From contig CM049395.1 in NCBI GenBank assembly GCA_026929865.2, forward strand, positions 30,265,001-30,329,000: a stretch of DNA of 64,000 bases. Reading direction: 5' to 3'. The DNA is from Hyperoplus lanceolatus. Its lineage: Eukaryota > Chordata > Actinopteri > Uranoscopiformes > Ammodytidae. The notes under the pieces are model-generated. The model was not told where the DNA came from, searched no databases, and saw nothing but the letters and a program-made list of their open reading frames with translations. Position 1 is the stretch's first letter, and every line of letters starts with the position of its first letter. The position numbers and the translations under genes are program-made. Shown here in pieces: positions 49,415 to 60,886 of the stretch.

Positions 49415-52165
49415 GTAAGTTCCATCAGCTGCTGCCACGCAACGCTACGCTACGCCAAAGCCAAAGCCAAAGCCCAGGTTCCACTTTTATGAGTGCACTG
49501 ACTTTGTTGTCTGCTTGTCTGTCTGTGTGTAGACATGATGCTCCTATTGAGTAGAATGCCTAAGAAATAATGCAGAAGATAAGATTTTACGGTAGCTTGT
49601 TTTAGGATTTATGATAATAAAAGATAGGATACCAAATGTATTATTCTACAAAATTCATAATGGATCGGCCTTGTATTAGTAAATGACTTTACCATGGCAT
49701 TATGTTTGGTCTTATACCGGTCATAATGTAACAGTATACATATCAAATTTATCTTTTTATGCAAAAGTTGCTTTTCCTATAATATTGAAGAGTTAACTGG
49801 TTGTCTCTCTGTACTGTTGGTTTCTTTATGGCACTAAGGTATCAGCTGCATGCAGTTGGCAGCCTCTCAAAGTAAACTGTTTATTTCCCCCCAAGCATTT
49901 TTTAACTGAGGGATTTGTCTTGCACAGAGAAACTTCTTATGACTACTAGAAAGCAGAAACCATTGATGGGCTTTTTGTTGCTATTTTAAGGTCATGCAAC
50001 TCATGTCAGAATTATTGCAAATGTGATCTGCAAATTCGTAACCAAAAATAAAAAATCCAAAACAGCTTTAATTAACAATTACAAGATGGATTTGGAGCCT
50101 CTTGATTAGCGTAAGAATGTGCCAACAGAGGTCGAAAAATGGTGCTGTGAATTCACAGGTAGAAAACAGCAGTCAAAATCGTAATCAAAGGAAAGGCAAC
50201 TATACAGTATATATATATACTGCATATAGCACATTTCATTGCTAATGAACTTGATGTGCTATGAAAAAAAACATAAAATCAACAACAGAAAGAAGCATAA
50301 AAGTGATTCAAATGGGAAAAATAGAATGAGGGAAAAGAAAAGCTTAAAGTACTTGGTATCCGGCATAACCACACATTAATTTAATCACAAATGTGCTGGT
50401 CTGTTAACTACATCACCAATCTGATTTGTCTTGGGTTTCCCCAGCTGCATGCAAATTGGAGTTGGCACTACTCCAGTCCAGAGAGTGGTGGTCATATACC
50501 TGAAACTCTTGAAAACATAGGGGTTTGCCATTTTAATTACATCACAACCTGTTTAGCTACCTAGCTAACAATACAAAAACAGTACAAGGACTTATTACGA
50601 TAGAGACAAAGGTGTCTCTAGTTTCCACTCGACCACCGCTGATCAACTCAGATGGTCAAACTGACTGACAGGCATATATGGCATGTAGGCTACGGTCATT
50701 TAATTGGGCACAACGTTTATGCCATTACAACAGAAGTAAGGGCACTCTGGTGGATAGTTCCACAGACAGCCTTCTGTCATTGTTACACTTGGGAGGAGTA
50801 AAACTTACATCAACATCTTGGCAAGGCAGACAGCAAGAGAGATTCTGCATCTGGCAAGAAAGCATTGTATATTGCTTTTTGGACGCGTTGACACTTTGCT
50901 ATTTTTGATCTGCCCTAGAGGCATGAAGTGACCAAATGTAAATGTTGTTTGTAGCCCTAGAACATTTGAATTGACTTCAGCTGGAATCAACATTTAAACA
51001 AAGGTAATGTAAAACCAAGAATTGTTACTTCAATTAAAAGATGTGTAGGTAAATAGTGTCTGAAGCCGGAAAACTATTTCTTTGGATTTTGACACCTGAG
51101 TTTGATGGAGCCAGACTGACTGTCACTTAATGTTGAGAAGATGTTCCAGGCAAATACCTACAATTGAAGTGACGGATGTTAGTTTGAGGAATTATTGATT
51201 AGTCCGATTAGCTTGGTTTAATTCAGTAACTGGTTCACTCTGGGATAACACAACCAGATCTCATTCTGCTCTGGTGTGGCTGCATCATCCTCTCATTCCA
51301 AAATCGGCAAATAACATCCTGCTAAAATCAGTTAATTGCTTGTAATCTGGTTGTTTGGATTGTTACTGTGAAGGGTGTGTGTGTGTTTGTCATGTCAGAT
51401 GTAGTTTAAACCCCACTCACTTGTATGCCACTGGGGGTCTCTGATTATCTGCCTCCCTGCTCAGAGGTTTTTTGTTTGTTTTCCGTGTTGCTCTACTTTG
51501 TTCTGTGGAGAGGATTGCCAGGCACCGCAGCAGATGATAAGGTTGTAGGGAGCTAGAGACGTGCAGCTAGGGGGCAGCCCGTCAGATGAAGAGGCCTGCG
51601 GAGGCTAAAGGTGGTCCTGCTTCTGAGAGCGTCAAACAGATGGCAACTGAGATGCCCATAAGATGGCCTAGATCCACACATGCTCTCCCTCTCTTTCACT
51701 CGCTCACTCCATCCTTTGCTCTCTTGCGCTTGTGCGCAATCTCCAACTCTCTCTCTCTCGTTTGTTTTTCACCCATTCTTCCTCAATATGTTGGAATCAG
51801 CCTCAGCACCAGTGGTAACATCAGAGTTACCCCTTTGGACATTTATCTTTTATTTTTTCCTCTCTTTTTCTTTTTTTTCTATCCCTGTCTCTTTGCCTCC
51901 CAGATTAAATGTGCGTTGGTTGTGCTCGTGGACGAAAGGGTTGCCTAGCAACCAACTGATGAGAGCAGCCTTGAGGCCTGCAGTGATGTCAGTCTGAGTC
52001 GGGGGAGGGTTGTGTGCGTCTGTGCATGTGTGCGTATGTTTGAGAGAGATGGAGCAAGAGGCTGGCAGGCCTAACCCTCAGCAGAGTTCAACATCATCTC
52101 ACGCAGGTCACGTGCCATGCTGCTTTAGTAGGGCAACGTTATGTAACCCAACACAGCCGAGTCAG

Positions 52166-52168
<3 letters not shown>

Positions 52169-52233
<65 letters not shown>
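52169..52233. repeat. (GT)32 microsatellite
   Basis: Uninterrupted GT run of about 65 bp. Confidence 0.97.
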
Positions 52234-52235
<2 letters not shown>

Positions 52236-55200
52236 TACACGCGTTCAAGCTTACTATAAATAAAGGCAGCGTGTGAATGCGGCCCTGTATGCGTGAGCTG
52301 GTGTGTGCTTGAAAGAAGCAGGAAGTCATGCGATGTGTAGGCGTGATGAAGGCGAGGTAGGTCTCCCACCATAGATATCAATAGCACTGCATCACTTTCC
52401 TCTCAAGCTCCTCAGCTGTTGGAGAGCGAGTTCTCCTGTGGTGAAGGCCAGAGAGGGACACGTGCTAACTTTACTTGTGTGTGTGTGCGTGGGGGTGCTG
52501 GGGGAGTTTGTCTTGGCAATTATATCAAAATGATAGTGAGAAAATGCGCATGTCAGGTTTCCCAGAAATGAAACTGACTGACAGGCAAAGGCACTAAATC
52601 CTCCCATTTGAGAGAACAAGGGAATATTAGTTCTCAGCCAATGTTTCCCTTTGGATTCTCAAGTTCTAAGTGAACCTCCCCATTACATAAATACTCATCA
52701 CATGCTCAGTCCAATCATCATCACAAGGTGTTTCTATCTTCAGTTTGTTTTTTAAAACTTTCTCAAAGCTACATATCAACTTTTCATTTGTAGGTGACAT
52801 GGCTGGCAATGTCAGGCAGGGCTTCCATCACTTTGGTCCAGGTTGAAATAGTAATGGTATTGCCCTTATTTCTTTCCACAGTCCACAGAGAATGGGGTCA
52901 AATGATTTGTATTGATCCCCAAACCTTTTGACATAATACTGACATAGTATTTGTTTTTGGCATCATCATCTGGCCATCATTTTAACAGACCACTCAATGA
53001 ATGATGCTGCATTGATTACTCCCAGGCCCTTGTGGACATGAATAGTGCTTTATCTGGAAGAATCTGGTTTGCTGTCAGCAGCCTTAATGAAATGCATGTC
53101 ATAGCACATCCTCTTTTGTTATAGTGACTTTTAGCTGCAAGAAATGGTAATAAGGTCAGAGAAGCTAAACGAGGCCCTGTGCTAATTAGTCTAATATGCA
53201 ATTACATTCTTTTCACATAGATTCATCTGCTGGAACACAAAACGTTTTTAATAGAATAGAAAACCAGGATACCAATTAGAGAAATGCTTTGGCAGATCTC
53301 TTGCAGTTTGAGTATTTTTAAGCATCTGTGTTTTTTGGGGAGAGCAACTGTAGAGTCTGACCTGTCATTACATCAAAATGTCATCAAAATGTTGTGAGAC
53401 ATCATGAAACAGAATAGGAGGGAAAGTTGGTAGAAAAGTGCTTTGCAGGACTCAGGAGTGATGACAGAGATTCAGGTCATAAAAATGTTCTTCCATGCAT
53501 TGCCCATGTGTTCCTTTTTTGTGTGTGTGTTTGTGTTTGTTCCTTCATGTTGTTTGTCACATGTCTTATGTTGTCCTCTGTCTCCTTGTCATGACTTCCA
53601 TCCATCCCACACGATTTCCGGTGGAGAAGCCGGTGTTGAAAAGTGAAGAGAGATGTAAGTTTTTTACACTAAGCAAAGCTTAGCAGCACTTTTCAAAATG
53701 GCCCCATTCCATTTTTTTGCAGAATGGTCCCCTTCACTTCCCCTCGGGCTGTTCCATATGTTTCAAGTGGGAAAGAGCGATATTTAGGCTACATGTAGCA
53801 TCTCACAGTTGGTGGAAAAAGTCAACTTGAGAGTGTGGAGGTCAGATTTGGCCTGTTTTATGCCCTTAGCTCCGAACAGTCAGGGAACAAAATCCTTTAG
53901 GGGGAAGTTGAAGAAAGGTGCAATCATTCTGCATGGTGTGTTGTGTGTTATGTTGTGTCCAAGTGTCTGTGTGTGTCACACATCCAATCAGCACATCCAT
54001 CCCATCCCTTCTTGTGGGGCAGCAGATCATGTGAGGGTGATGTCTCTGACTCATTCGTTCTTGCACACACTCCCAAGATACACATGATTCTGTGATTTTG
54101 CTTACTGTGGTGGGACTTGTTTCGAATTTGTTTCATTGAGAGCTGTTTTCGTTTTAATAATTGGCTCATTTGAGCTGCCAAATCTAGCGGTGGCAACAAT
54201 AACAGTGAGTTTTATGTTTGCAAAATATATACTTTCATCTGATGTTCTACGCTCCTGTACAAAAGCAACATAACATGCTGTTTTAGTTTGGATAAGTCTG
54301 TTGTTTTATAATTTTCTCAATATTTTCTGACTTCCCTACCCTTAGATCTACTCTCAGCCTCCGTTACTTTAGTTCCTTCTGAAGACACAAATATGAATAG
54401 TGGCTCGCAAATACAGTATACAGTATCATATATATTTCTTGAATGCTCAGTCATTTTCTAAAATAGCTGTTCACTTTAGTTTTTTAACAATCAAACTGTA
54501 TCACCAGACGTTTCTATAATGTCTGCTTGTGTGACCTCTCCTTAACGTTGAATGTGTCTTTGAGTTTTAAAAAGTTAAACTAAAGAAGTAAACCAATTTG
54601 TATCTCCTCGAAGAAAATAAAAACAGGCCGGAGAAGCGTTTGAAAAATAATTGAAATCATTTCGGTTTGTAAAACATTATTTTTCTTTATTCGTGACGCA
54701 TTGATAATTTTGGAACCCCAATGATTTACTTTTTGATCCCTTGCAGGGGTGGACAGTTGTCCTCTGATCCAGACTAGAGTATTATTATGAACTGGAAACA
54801 AATATATTTATAATATATATATAATGTATGGTATAAGAAGTTGTATAATTAACCAACTCAAAAGAGTAGATGTAGTGTTAAGTTACTCTTTAAATAATGC
54901 CATAATGCCAAATAAGTATCCAGCCTTTATTCCTAAACACTGTCAGTAATAAATGTCAAGGGTTGTCACTGTTTTATTTGAATGAAGTGTAAAAAAATAT
55001 ATACAAGATATACTTCTTTGCTGATGATATATATTTCTCAGAGAGGAAACGGTTGCTTCAATATTTTATTACTGTTTCCCTTCATACTGCTAAGTCTATA
55101 AAAAGGTTAGAGTGGCTAACGTTCCCCTCCCCATGTAGTTGTACACATCCATCCATTAAGAGCCAGTGGGTGGATTGACTGCCGCAGGACACTCAGCATG

Positions 55201-55402
55201 CTGCGGCTTTATGCACCTGGAAGCCTGCATTCAGTCTTTGTTGCAGCTGCTGCAGTCATCATTTCACATGGATGTAATGAACCATTACACATATTATTAA
55301 CTGGGAGTTTACACTGTAAGCGGCTTTTGGTCTAGCCTCTCCTGTACATTTGAGGGAAACACAGTTATGCAAGCTTTATTTTATCGAGGAAATTCCTTAG
55401 TG

Positions 55403-56321
55403 TTAAAGCCATTACGAGTAACATGGCACGTTGGCGTCCCCTTTGGACAAAAGCGGTTGTATTTTTACGACGCCCGCTGTCGCAAAGCTGTTTTCTAGCG
55501 CGTGCCAGGCGCGTGAGTGTGAACTGAGAAGGGAGCAATATAGCGCATGTCCGTGTGTTGAAAGTGTGAGGACTCTTTTCGGCTCCGTGAGAGTGGTTTT
55601 GACACTGCATGAACTAATGCCAGTCACTGCCACACGCACCTGATTGCAATGAGTTGATGCAGGTTCACCTACTCTCTCTCTCACGGAGCTGAACGTGTCC
55701 TCACAGAAAGCGAATGAACTAGAGACGGCAGTTAGTATGGATCACGATGAGGTAATGTGTTTGTGTTGTTGATGACTATTTCAGATAATGGTTATCTGAT
55801 GATGGTGAAGCAAAGCAAACTTTGTGTTAGTACCAACCACTCATTCATTTAGGAGTAAACACTGCAGTCTAGTTTCGCTCTCGTGAAATTGTATACACGT
55901 TGCTTGGCAACGCCCTCGTCCCCCGTAGCCTATATCACTCTCCCTTTTGGCTTTTCTTCATTGCATTTTCTTTTTTTTCTTTGATGGTTCAGCCCCGTTA
56001 TCAGTCATTATGACGACAAATAACTGTATCAAACAAGGCTCCCGCTCCCCTTCCCTCACCTGGAGGGATAGGCTTCTCAATTCACGTTGCTGCGCCACAC
56101 TGAAATCTGCGACCAATACGGATAAGTGACCATAGAGCCTGCACGAGCGAACCGAAAATCGGACTGGGTGTGCGACCAGACCAAAAGCAGTAATAAAAAC
56201 TATTTAAAAACGTCTTTCTTTGCACTGATGGTCTCGTTTGCTGTTAAAGGTAATTTATGATTATCAGAGGAAACATGAGGCTGTTTAAAAGATAATTAAA
56301 TGTTACTCGTAGCCGCTTTAA
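55403..56321. mobile_element. CpG-rich inverted-repeat transposon, 0.92 kb
   Basis: The left end reads TTAAAGCCATTACGAGTAAC and continues ATGG; the right end, reverse-complemented, reads TTAAAGCGGCTACGAGTAAC and continues ATTT. The shared TTAAAGC...TACGAGTAACAT termini mark an inverted-repeat element. It is richer in CpG than its surroundings (for example 55425-55520) and could be mistaken for a promoter island. A short ATG frame MDHDE followed by a gtaatg donor-like site occurs at 55738, but no transposase is identifiable. Superfamily unassigned. Confidence 0.65.
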
Positions 56322-56368
56322 GTTACTTTTTTGAAATAATACCAAACAGCTTTTATTTTGATTCCTTG

Positions 56369-56380
56369 GTGTGTGTGTGG

Positions 56381-56454
<74 letters not shown>
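56369..56454. repeat. (GT)n microsatellite
   Basis: GT run of about 86 bp with one GGCT interruption near its 5' end. Confidence 0.97.
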
Positions 56455-56457
<3 letters not shown>

Positions 56458-57289
56458 AGTTTGAGCTGATTTAAAATAGAAATCATAAGAGATCATATGG
56501 CCCTGATTTCCTGCTGTTCATATGAAGGTTTTAACTAATATTTTGTCTAAATGTGTCTAGTCCTCAGTGTGTGAGGGATGACTCTTTTTCTTGATTCACA
56601 CATTGTCATTTAATGGAAAGAAACTAAATAAATAAATACAGATTTAACTTTGATGTATGAATGGAGAAAATGAATCCAAGAGTGGCATAGTTAGTAGAAG
56701 TGCAAGTTGACTTTTTACAGGGGAATGACTATTAAATGTGAACATTAAAAATTGGAAATAGTTACGTAACTCTAACTGAAATGTCTTGATAAAGAGTAAA
56801 ACATAAAAAAGGCTCCGGTCATGGTTTAACATGCATCCTCCAAATCAGCTGCTGCAGCTTTGGTAAAAAGGTTTTGCCTGTGATTCCCCCTACTGTTCAT
56901 TCTGCAGCATCACATCATAACTCCAGTCTACCATACTTTGAACATTTTAGCCCATTGTAACGCATCTTATGAACCTTAAATGTACCATCAACCATTTTTA
57001 GTGGTTGTACCCCATATGTTTTTAGAATGACTTCCTTCCAGGCAGCTGTTGGTGTAAGTTCAGGACAGCTTGATGTGACCATCCCCTCTCGATGAATAAA
57101 AGTGTTTTGAAAAATATGGTCACTGGTCCAAAATCATCAAATTTAGCAATGTTACGAATTTATTTTATTTTATTTTTTAAATTCTATGTAGTGACTTTTA
57201 TGCTCATTGTGTTCTTCATGTACATCCATGGTTTTCAATTGTTCTCTCTCTCTCTCTCTCTGTTATTCATCTATTTATTTCCTTTCTCT

Positions 57290-57500
57290 TTGAAATGTTT
57301 TATGTAAAGCACTTTGAATTGCCTGCATGAAATGTGCTCTTTAGCTCTTTATCAGTTTTTGAAGAAAAAACCCACAGATGTGCTGACATAAACATAAATG
57401 AACATACATTTAGTACGTATAGAAAAAAACAAAAAGGAAAAAGGAAAACTTTTTTTTTAATATCTCTGTTATATAAATAAACTTTATTTTGCCTTGGTCA
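57290..57500. repeat. LINE/SINE-type 3' tail, interrupted
   Basis: TTTTATGTAAAGCACTTTGA and ATTGCC...GAAATGTGCT (57297-57341), then after about 120 bp TTATATAAATAAACTTTATT (57468-57487), are the two halves of a tail motif common to fish LINEs and their SINEs. The gap suggests a later insertion. It ends about 80 bp before the last exon. Confidence 0.5.
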
Positions 57501-57581
57501 CTTTGTGCTTGTGCAGCCTCAGCAGTCTCGTCCTGACTTAACGCGTTATCTTGTCCTCTCTGTCCCCCCCTCCTCCTCCAG

Positions 57582-58110
57582 GCCTCCCATGGAAGACTCA
57601 GGAATGCGCAACAACAACGCTGCGGCCGCTCTCAGCTCCACTCCTCCCAGCAGCCTCCCGTCTCAGACCCTCCCGTGCAGCCCTCCGGACTCGGCCTCCT
57701 CCCTGACGCCCTGCTCCTCCCTGCCTCCCTGTGTGTCTCCCAGCCTCACGGACGTCTTCGGCCTGCCCACGCCGCCCATGATGGGCAGCGGCGGCGCCTA
57801 CAGCCTCAGCTCCTCGTGCGGCGGCAGCGGCAGCTCGCGTTCCCCCTCGCCGCTCACCCTGATGCAGGCGTCGGCGGCCTCGGGGAAGCCCTTCGCCTCC
57901 AAGCCCGTGGAGCTGTGGAGCAAGCACGACGTGGCCGACTGGCTGGAGAGCCTCCACCTGGGGGAGCACAGGGACGCCTTCCTGGACAACGAGATCGAGG
58001 GTGCCCACCTGGCCTCGCTGCAGAAGGAGGATCTGATAGACCTGGGCGTGACCAGAGTCGGCCACCGCATGAACATCGAGAGGGCCCTCAAAATGCTGCA
58101 GGACAGATAA
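57582..58110 (+). CDS. shank2: SHANK2 terminal exon: Ser/Pro-rich region and SAM domain
   Basis: Enters in phase 2 (AG + G = Arg), reads RPPMEDSGMRNNNAAAALSS, a Ser/Pro-rich stretch with LTDVFGLPTPP and SRSPSPLTLM, then KPFASKPVELWSKHDVADWL and the SAM domain to TAA at 58108-58110. The SAM domain occupies about the last 66 residues (1175-1240) and contains WSKHDVADWLESLHLGEH, DNEIEGAHLASLQKEDLIDL and GVTRVGHRMNIERALK. SHANK SAM domains form helical polymers that build sheets in the postsynaptic density and are needed for synaptic targeting. The acceptor is cctcctccag (57572-57581). Third codon positions are almost all G or C, unlike the large exon, which also creates a long but meaningless open frame on the opposite strand. 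Confidence 0.96.
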
Positions 58111-58493
58111 AGCCCCCGCAGAGGAGACAAGAGGGGGGAGGGAGGGCGATGTGGGGAAGTCAAGCAGGCAGAAGGAGAGTGAGGTGTTACCTATCACTTT
58201 TTACCAATCTCTTCATCAGACATATACTCTCAGAGTTGTGCTGGACTGGGTGGAAGTTTTTGTCCAAGCTGATGCTGCCTTCTGCTGTATTTGTCCTCTC
58301 TCATCCTCCGTTGCCCCTCATTTCTGTGCTTCGGTCTGGTCCGGCCTCTCACTCTGTCCCACCTGAGCATCAGGGGATCATGAGATGTCATGAGGTGGAA
58401 CTGCAAGTGGAGAGAGCAAAGAAATAGCTGCTATGTCACATCACGGAGATCGAAAGCAGAGGAGGCCAGTATGAAGGACTGACCAGAAAACAA

Positions 58494-58499
58494 AATAAA
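58494..58499 (+). terminator. shank2: Proximal poly(A) signal candidate
   Basis: AATAAA 384 bp after the stop codon; the downstream sequence has moderate GT/T content. Would give a short 3' UTR. Confidence 0.4.
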
Positions 58500-59488
58500 C
58501 TCTGGAATAGTGGTTTACTCTGGAAACAAATACTTATCTGGAAGTTTATTTCACATAAAGACTTGTGCTCACCCAACTGCTTTGGAATACTGAAGACTTT
58601 TTCCTTACACCCAGTGTGGGTGCATGAAAAACCAGCTGAGCTGGTCGTTGCTCCTTTTCTATCTTTGCTAGAGTTTGTTCAGAGAATAATATTTCTTCAC
58701 TAGAGTCCTACCGGAGTTATATTTCTGGGTGCATCTAAGGTTGTAGAGAAACATTTGAGATAGACTCCATGTTTTTGCCGTTCACCTGTTTGTGTTAAAA
58801 TAAGAACATTAGCTGACATGTTGGAACAAATACTTAAAAAATATCTCATGTCCATGCACATACACAGACACATACACACACTTTATGCACAGTGCTGCAC
58901 ACTGACAGACGAGAACGCACACTGTCTTTTCAGACATACACACCCTAAGCATGTACACACACACCTATACTGCCATGGCCTTCTTCTCCTGAGAGAGCAA
59001 AGCGTGGAGAGAGGTGGTCACCAGAAGAGGGGCTCCGCTGTAGCAGGGCCCTTGCCAGTCTATATCCACCATCCAAGGCCAGGACACCAGGTACAAGACA
59101 GACAAATGTTGGACCGGAGGAATTCTCACCTTGAAATGGTTTAACATGCTTGTCTGTCAACAAAGAGCGTACCTGTTACTCTTGGCATTTCTTTCTAGTT
59201 GTATGTGCGTGTGTGTTTGAATGGTTTACCCATAATATCTTTAAGGCCAGTTTAGCTATTTCCATGGATCTGCTATTAAGGTCACAATATATAAAACTAG
59301 AGCTGTTCTTTACTTTTGTACTTTTCTTCATTCTGTCAAGTCTCCCGCCGCACTACCATTAGCAGGTGAACACGGTATTCATGTGACCCCACAGTGATGC
59401 TAATGTATCCAACACCCGCCCGTGTGAATGAGGTAGAAGTAGAGGTTTATAAAGAGAGAGCATTGCAAGGTATGTTTAAAGTAGGCAA

Positions 59489-59856
59489 ATAGTTTGACAT
59501 TCTGGGAAATGCATTTTTGGTTTTGCTGCAAGTTTAATGAGAAGATCGATTCCACACATGTCTGTACGCTCAGTATGAAGCCTGAGCTGTTAAATATCTT
59601 GGTATAAAGACTGAAAGAAGACAGCCCGTCATCCTCAGCTGTGCTTTATTTACTGCTAATTAACAAATGTGTCCATGGTAACAAACTGAACTAGGATGGT
59701 AAACCAGGTAAACATTACTAAAACAAGCCGATTTGACCAGTTGGCTTAAAGTAGGCTACAGTACAGGCCAGCACAGATTCACACAGCTGCCTAGCTGTTC
59801 CCTCTGTTTCCATGCGTTATGTTAGGGTAAGCGTATTTCCCAAAATATCAAACTTC
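59489..59856. mobile_element. Inverted-repeat DNA element in the 3' UTR
   Basis: The left end AATAGTTTGACATTCTGGGA followed by AATGC is matched by the inverse of the right end, AAGTTTGATATTTTGGGAAA followed by TACGC. The interior (GAGAAGATCGATTCCACACATG, TGTCTGTACGCTCAGTATGA) matches a repeat common in spiny-rayed fish. It is 368 bp and non-coding. Confidence 0.75.
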
Positions 59857-60090
59857 TTAAAGCTGTCGTTTGATAGCATTGTATTGAATTTAGATCCAAT
59901 GTGAAATCATTTTGGAGCCCAACAAGTTGAAATTACATAAAGTTAAAGTCAAAGCAAAGTAGCAAACTAATAGCCTATTTAATAACTAAAATTCAACGCT
60001 AGAAATTTAAAGAGCGGATACTTAAGGTTTCTCCAGAGAAATGCATGAACAGAACATGTTTGTACATTTTTATTTGTCAATTTAAAAGTC

Positions 60091-60220
60091 TAGGGGCCGG
60101 TTTCGCAGACATGGATTAAGCCTAGTTCTGGACTAAATTGTACTTTCAATGGACAATCTCCATTCAAAATTCCATTTAGTCCAGGACTAGGCTTAATCCA
60201 TGTCTGTGAAACTGGCCCTA
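60091..60220. mobile_element. Palindromic MITE (near-perfect hairpin)
   Basis: Two arms of about 50 bp, 60091-60140 and 60171-60220, are inverse copies: TAGGGGCCGGTTTCGCAGAC on the left against TAGGGCCAGTTTCACAGACA read from the right strand. They enclose a 30-bp loop that is itself partly palindromic (AATGGACAATCTCCATT). It begins and ends with TA. The sequence matches a fold-back family widespread in fish. Confidence 0.88.
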
Positions 60221-60854
60221 AGTGTTCAATGACTAAATAAAAAATGTGATAGCATTAACCATATTTGAGTTCAAATCAGATTAAATCTCCAAACAGTGTC
60301 CCAAAGAAGTGTTTTCTTTTTATAAAGAAGGCTGATGTAACACTGCATTAACAAAGCAGGCTGACACTTTCAGCCCCACATAAAGTGTATTGTCTCTGTC
60401 TGAAGATACACAAGATATTTTCTTATAAATGTACCTAACAACAGGTCAATGCGAGCGATATCAGCCAGATGACACAAACTCTCGCTGGACCGTTTGGCTT
60501 TTTCAAGCAGATGGAGAATCCATGGCTTCTGGGTTTTATATTGAATTACGTGTTCATGTAAATCCTGATGCCTTGCCCTGCCCTCTAAACACTGTGCAGA
60601 AAAAGCAGAGAATAACCTGACAAAGCCGGCAGATGTTAATCAGAGTGAGCCCTGTGTGAGATTAGAAAGGGATAGAAACTATTTCTTATCTTTTGTAGAT
60701 AATCATGGACTGTGAGCTGCTCCTAGTCCCATATTTCGTATCCACGTGGGGATCCAATTTAAGACAAAATCAGCAATGATAAAGCTGGAAATGTAAATGT
60801 GTGCTAGCAATGATTGCAGGCTGGTCGGAAGTAGAAGTACAGTATGTGTTGAAA

Positions 60855-60880
<26 letters not shown>
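60855..60880. repeat. (GT)13 microsatellite
   Basis: Short GT run within the putative 3' UTR. Confidence 0.95.

Positions 60881-60886
<6 letters not shown>

Larger units (their letters stand above)
48088..57581 (+). other. shank2: Last intron, 9.5 kb
   Basis: Noncoding. It holds the cryptic exon-like segment 49319-49414, GT microsatellites (52169-52233 and 56369-56454), a CpG-rich inverted-repeat element (55403-56321) and LINE/SINE-type tail sequence (57290-57500). I searched it by eye for the mammalian segment TTVTFTVRPGTSQPITLQS and did not find a matching exon. Stretches 48088-49300, 49500-52100 and 52300-55400 show nothing else identifiable. Confidence 0.65.

Noticed and set aside
53612-53655. 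Possible small exon reading PVEKPVLKSEER before a gtaagt site
   Set aside because: The donor-like site is good and the peptide looks plausible, but there is no convincing acceptor with a pyrimidine tract immediately upstream and no SHANK2 match that I recognise.
57598-58197. 199-codon open frame on the minus strand opposite the SAM exon
   Set aside because: It mirrors a conserved, very GC-rich coding exon; the reading frame is a by-product of the lack of A/T in third positions. No start context, domain or splice evidence.
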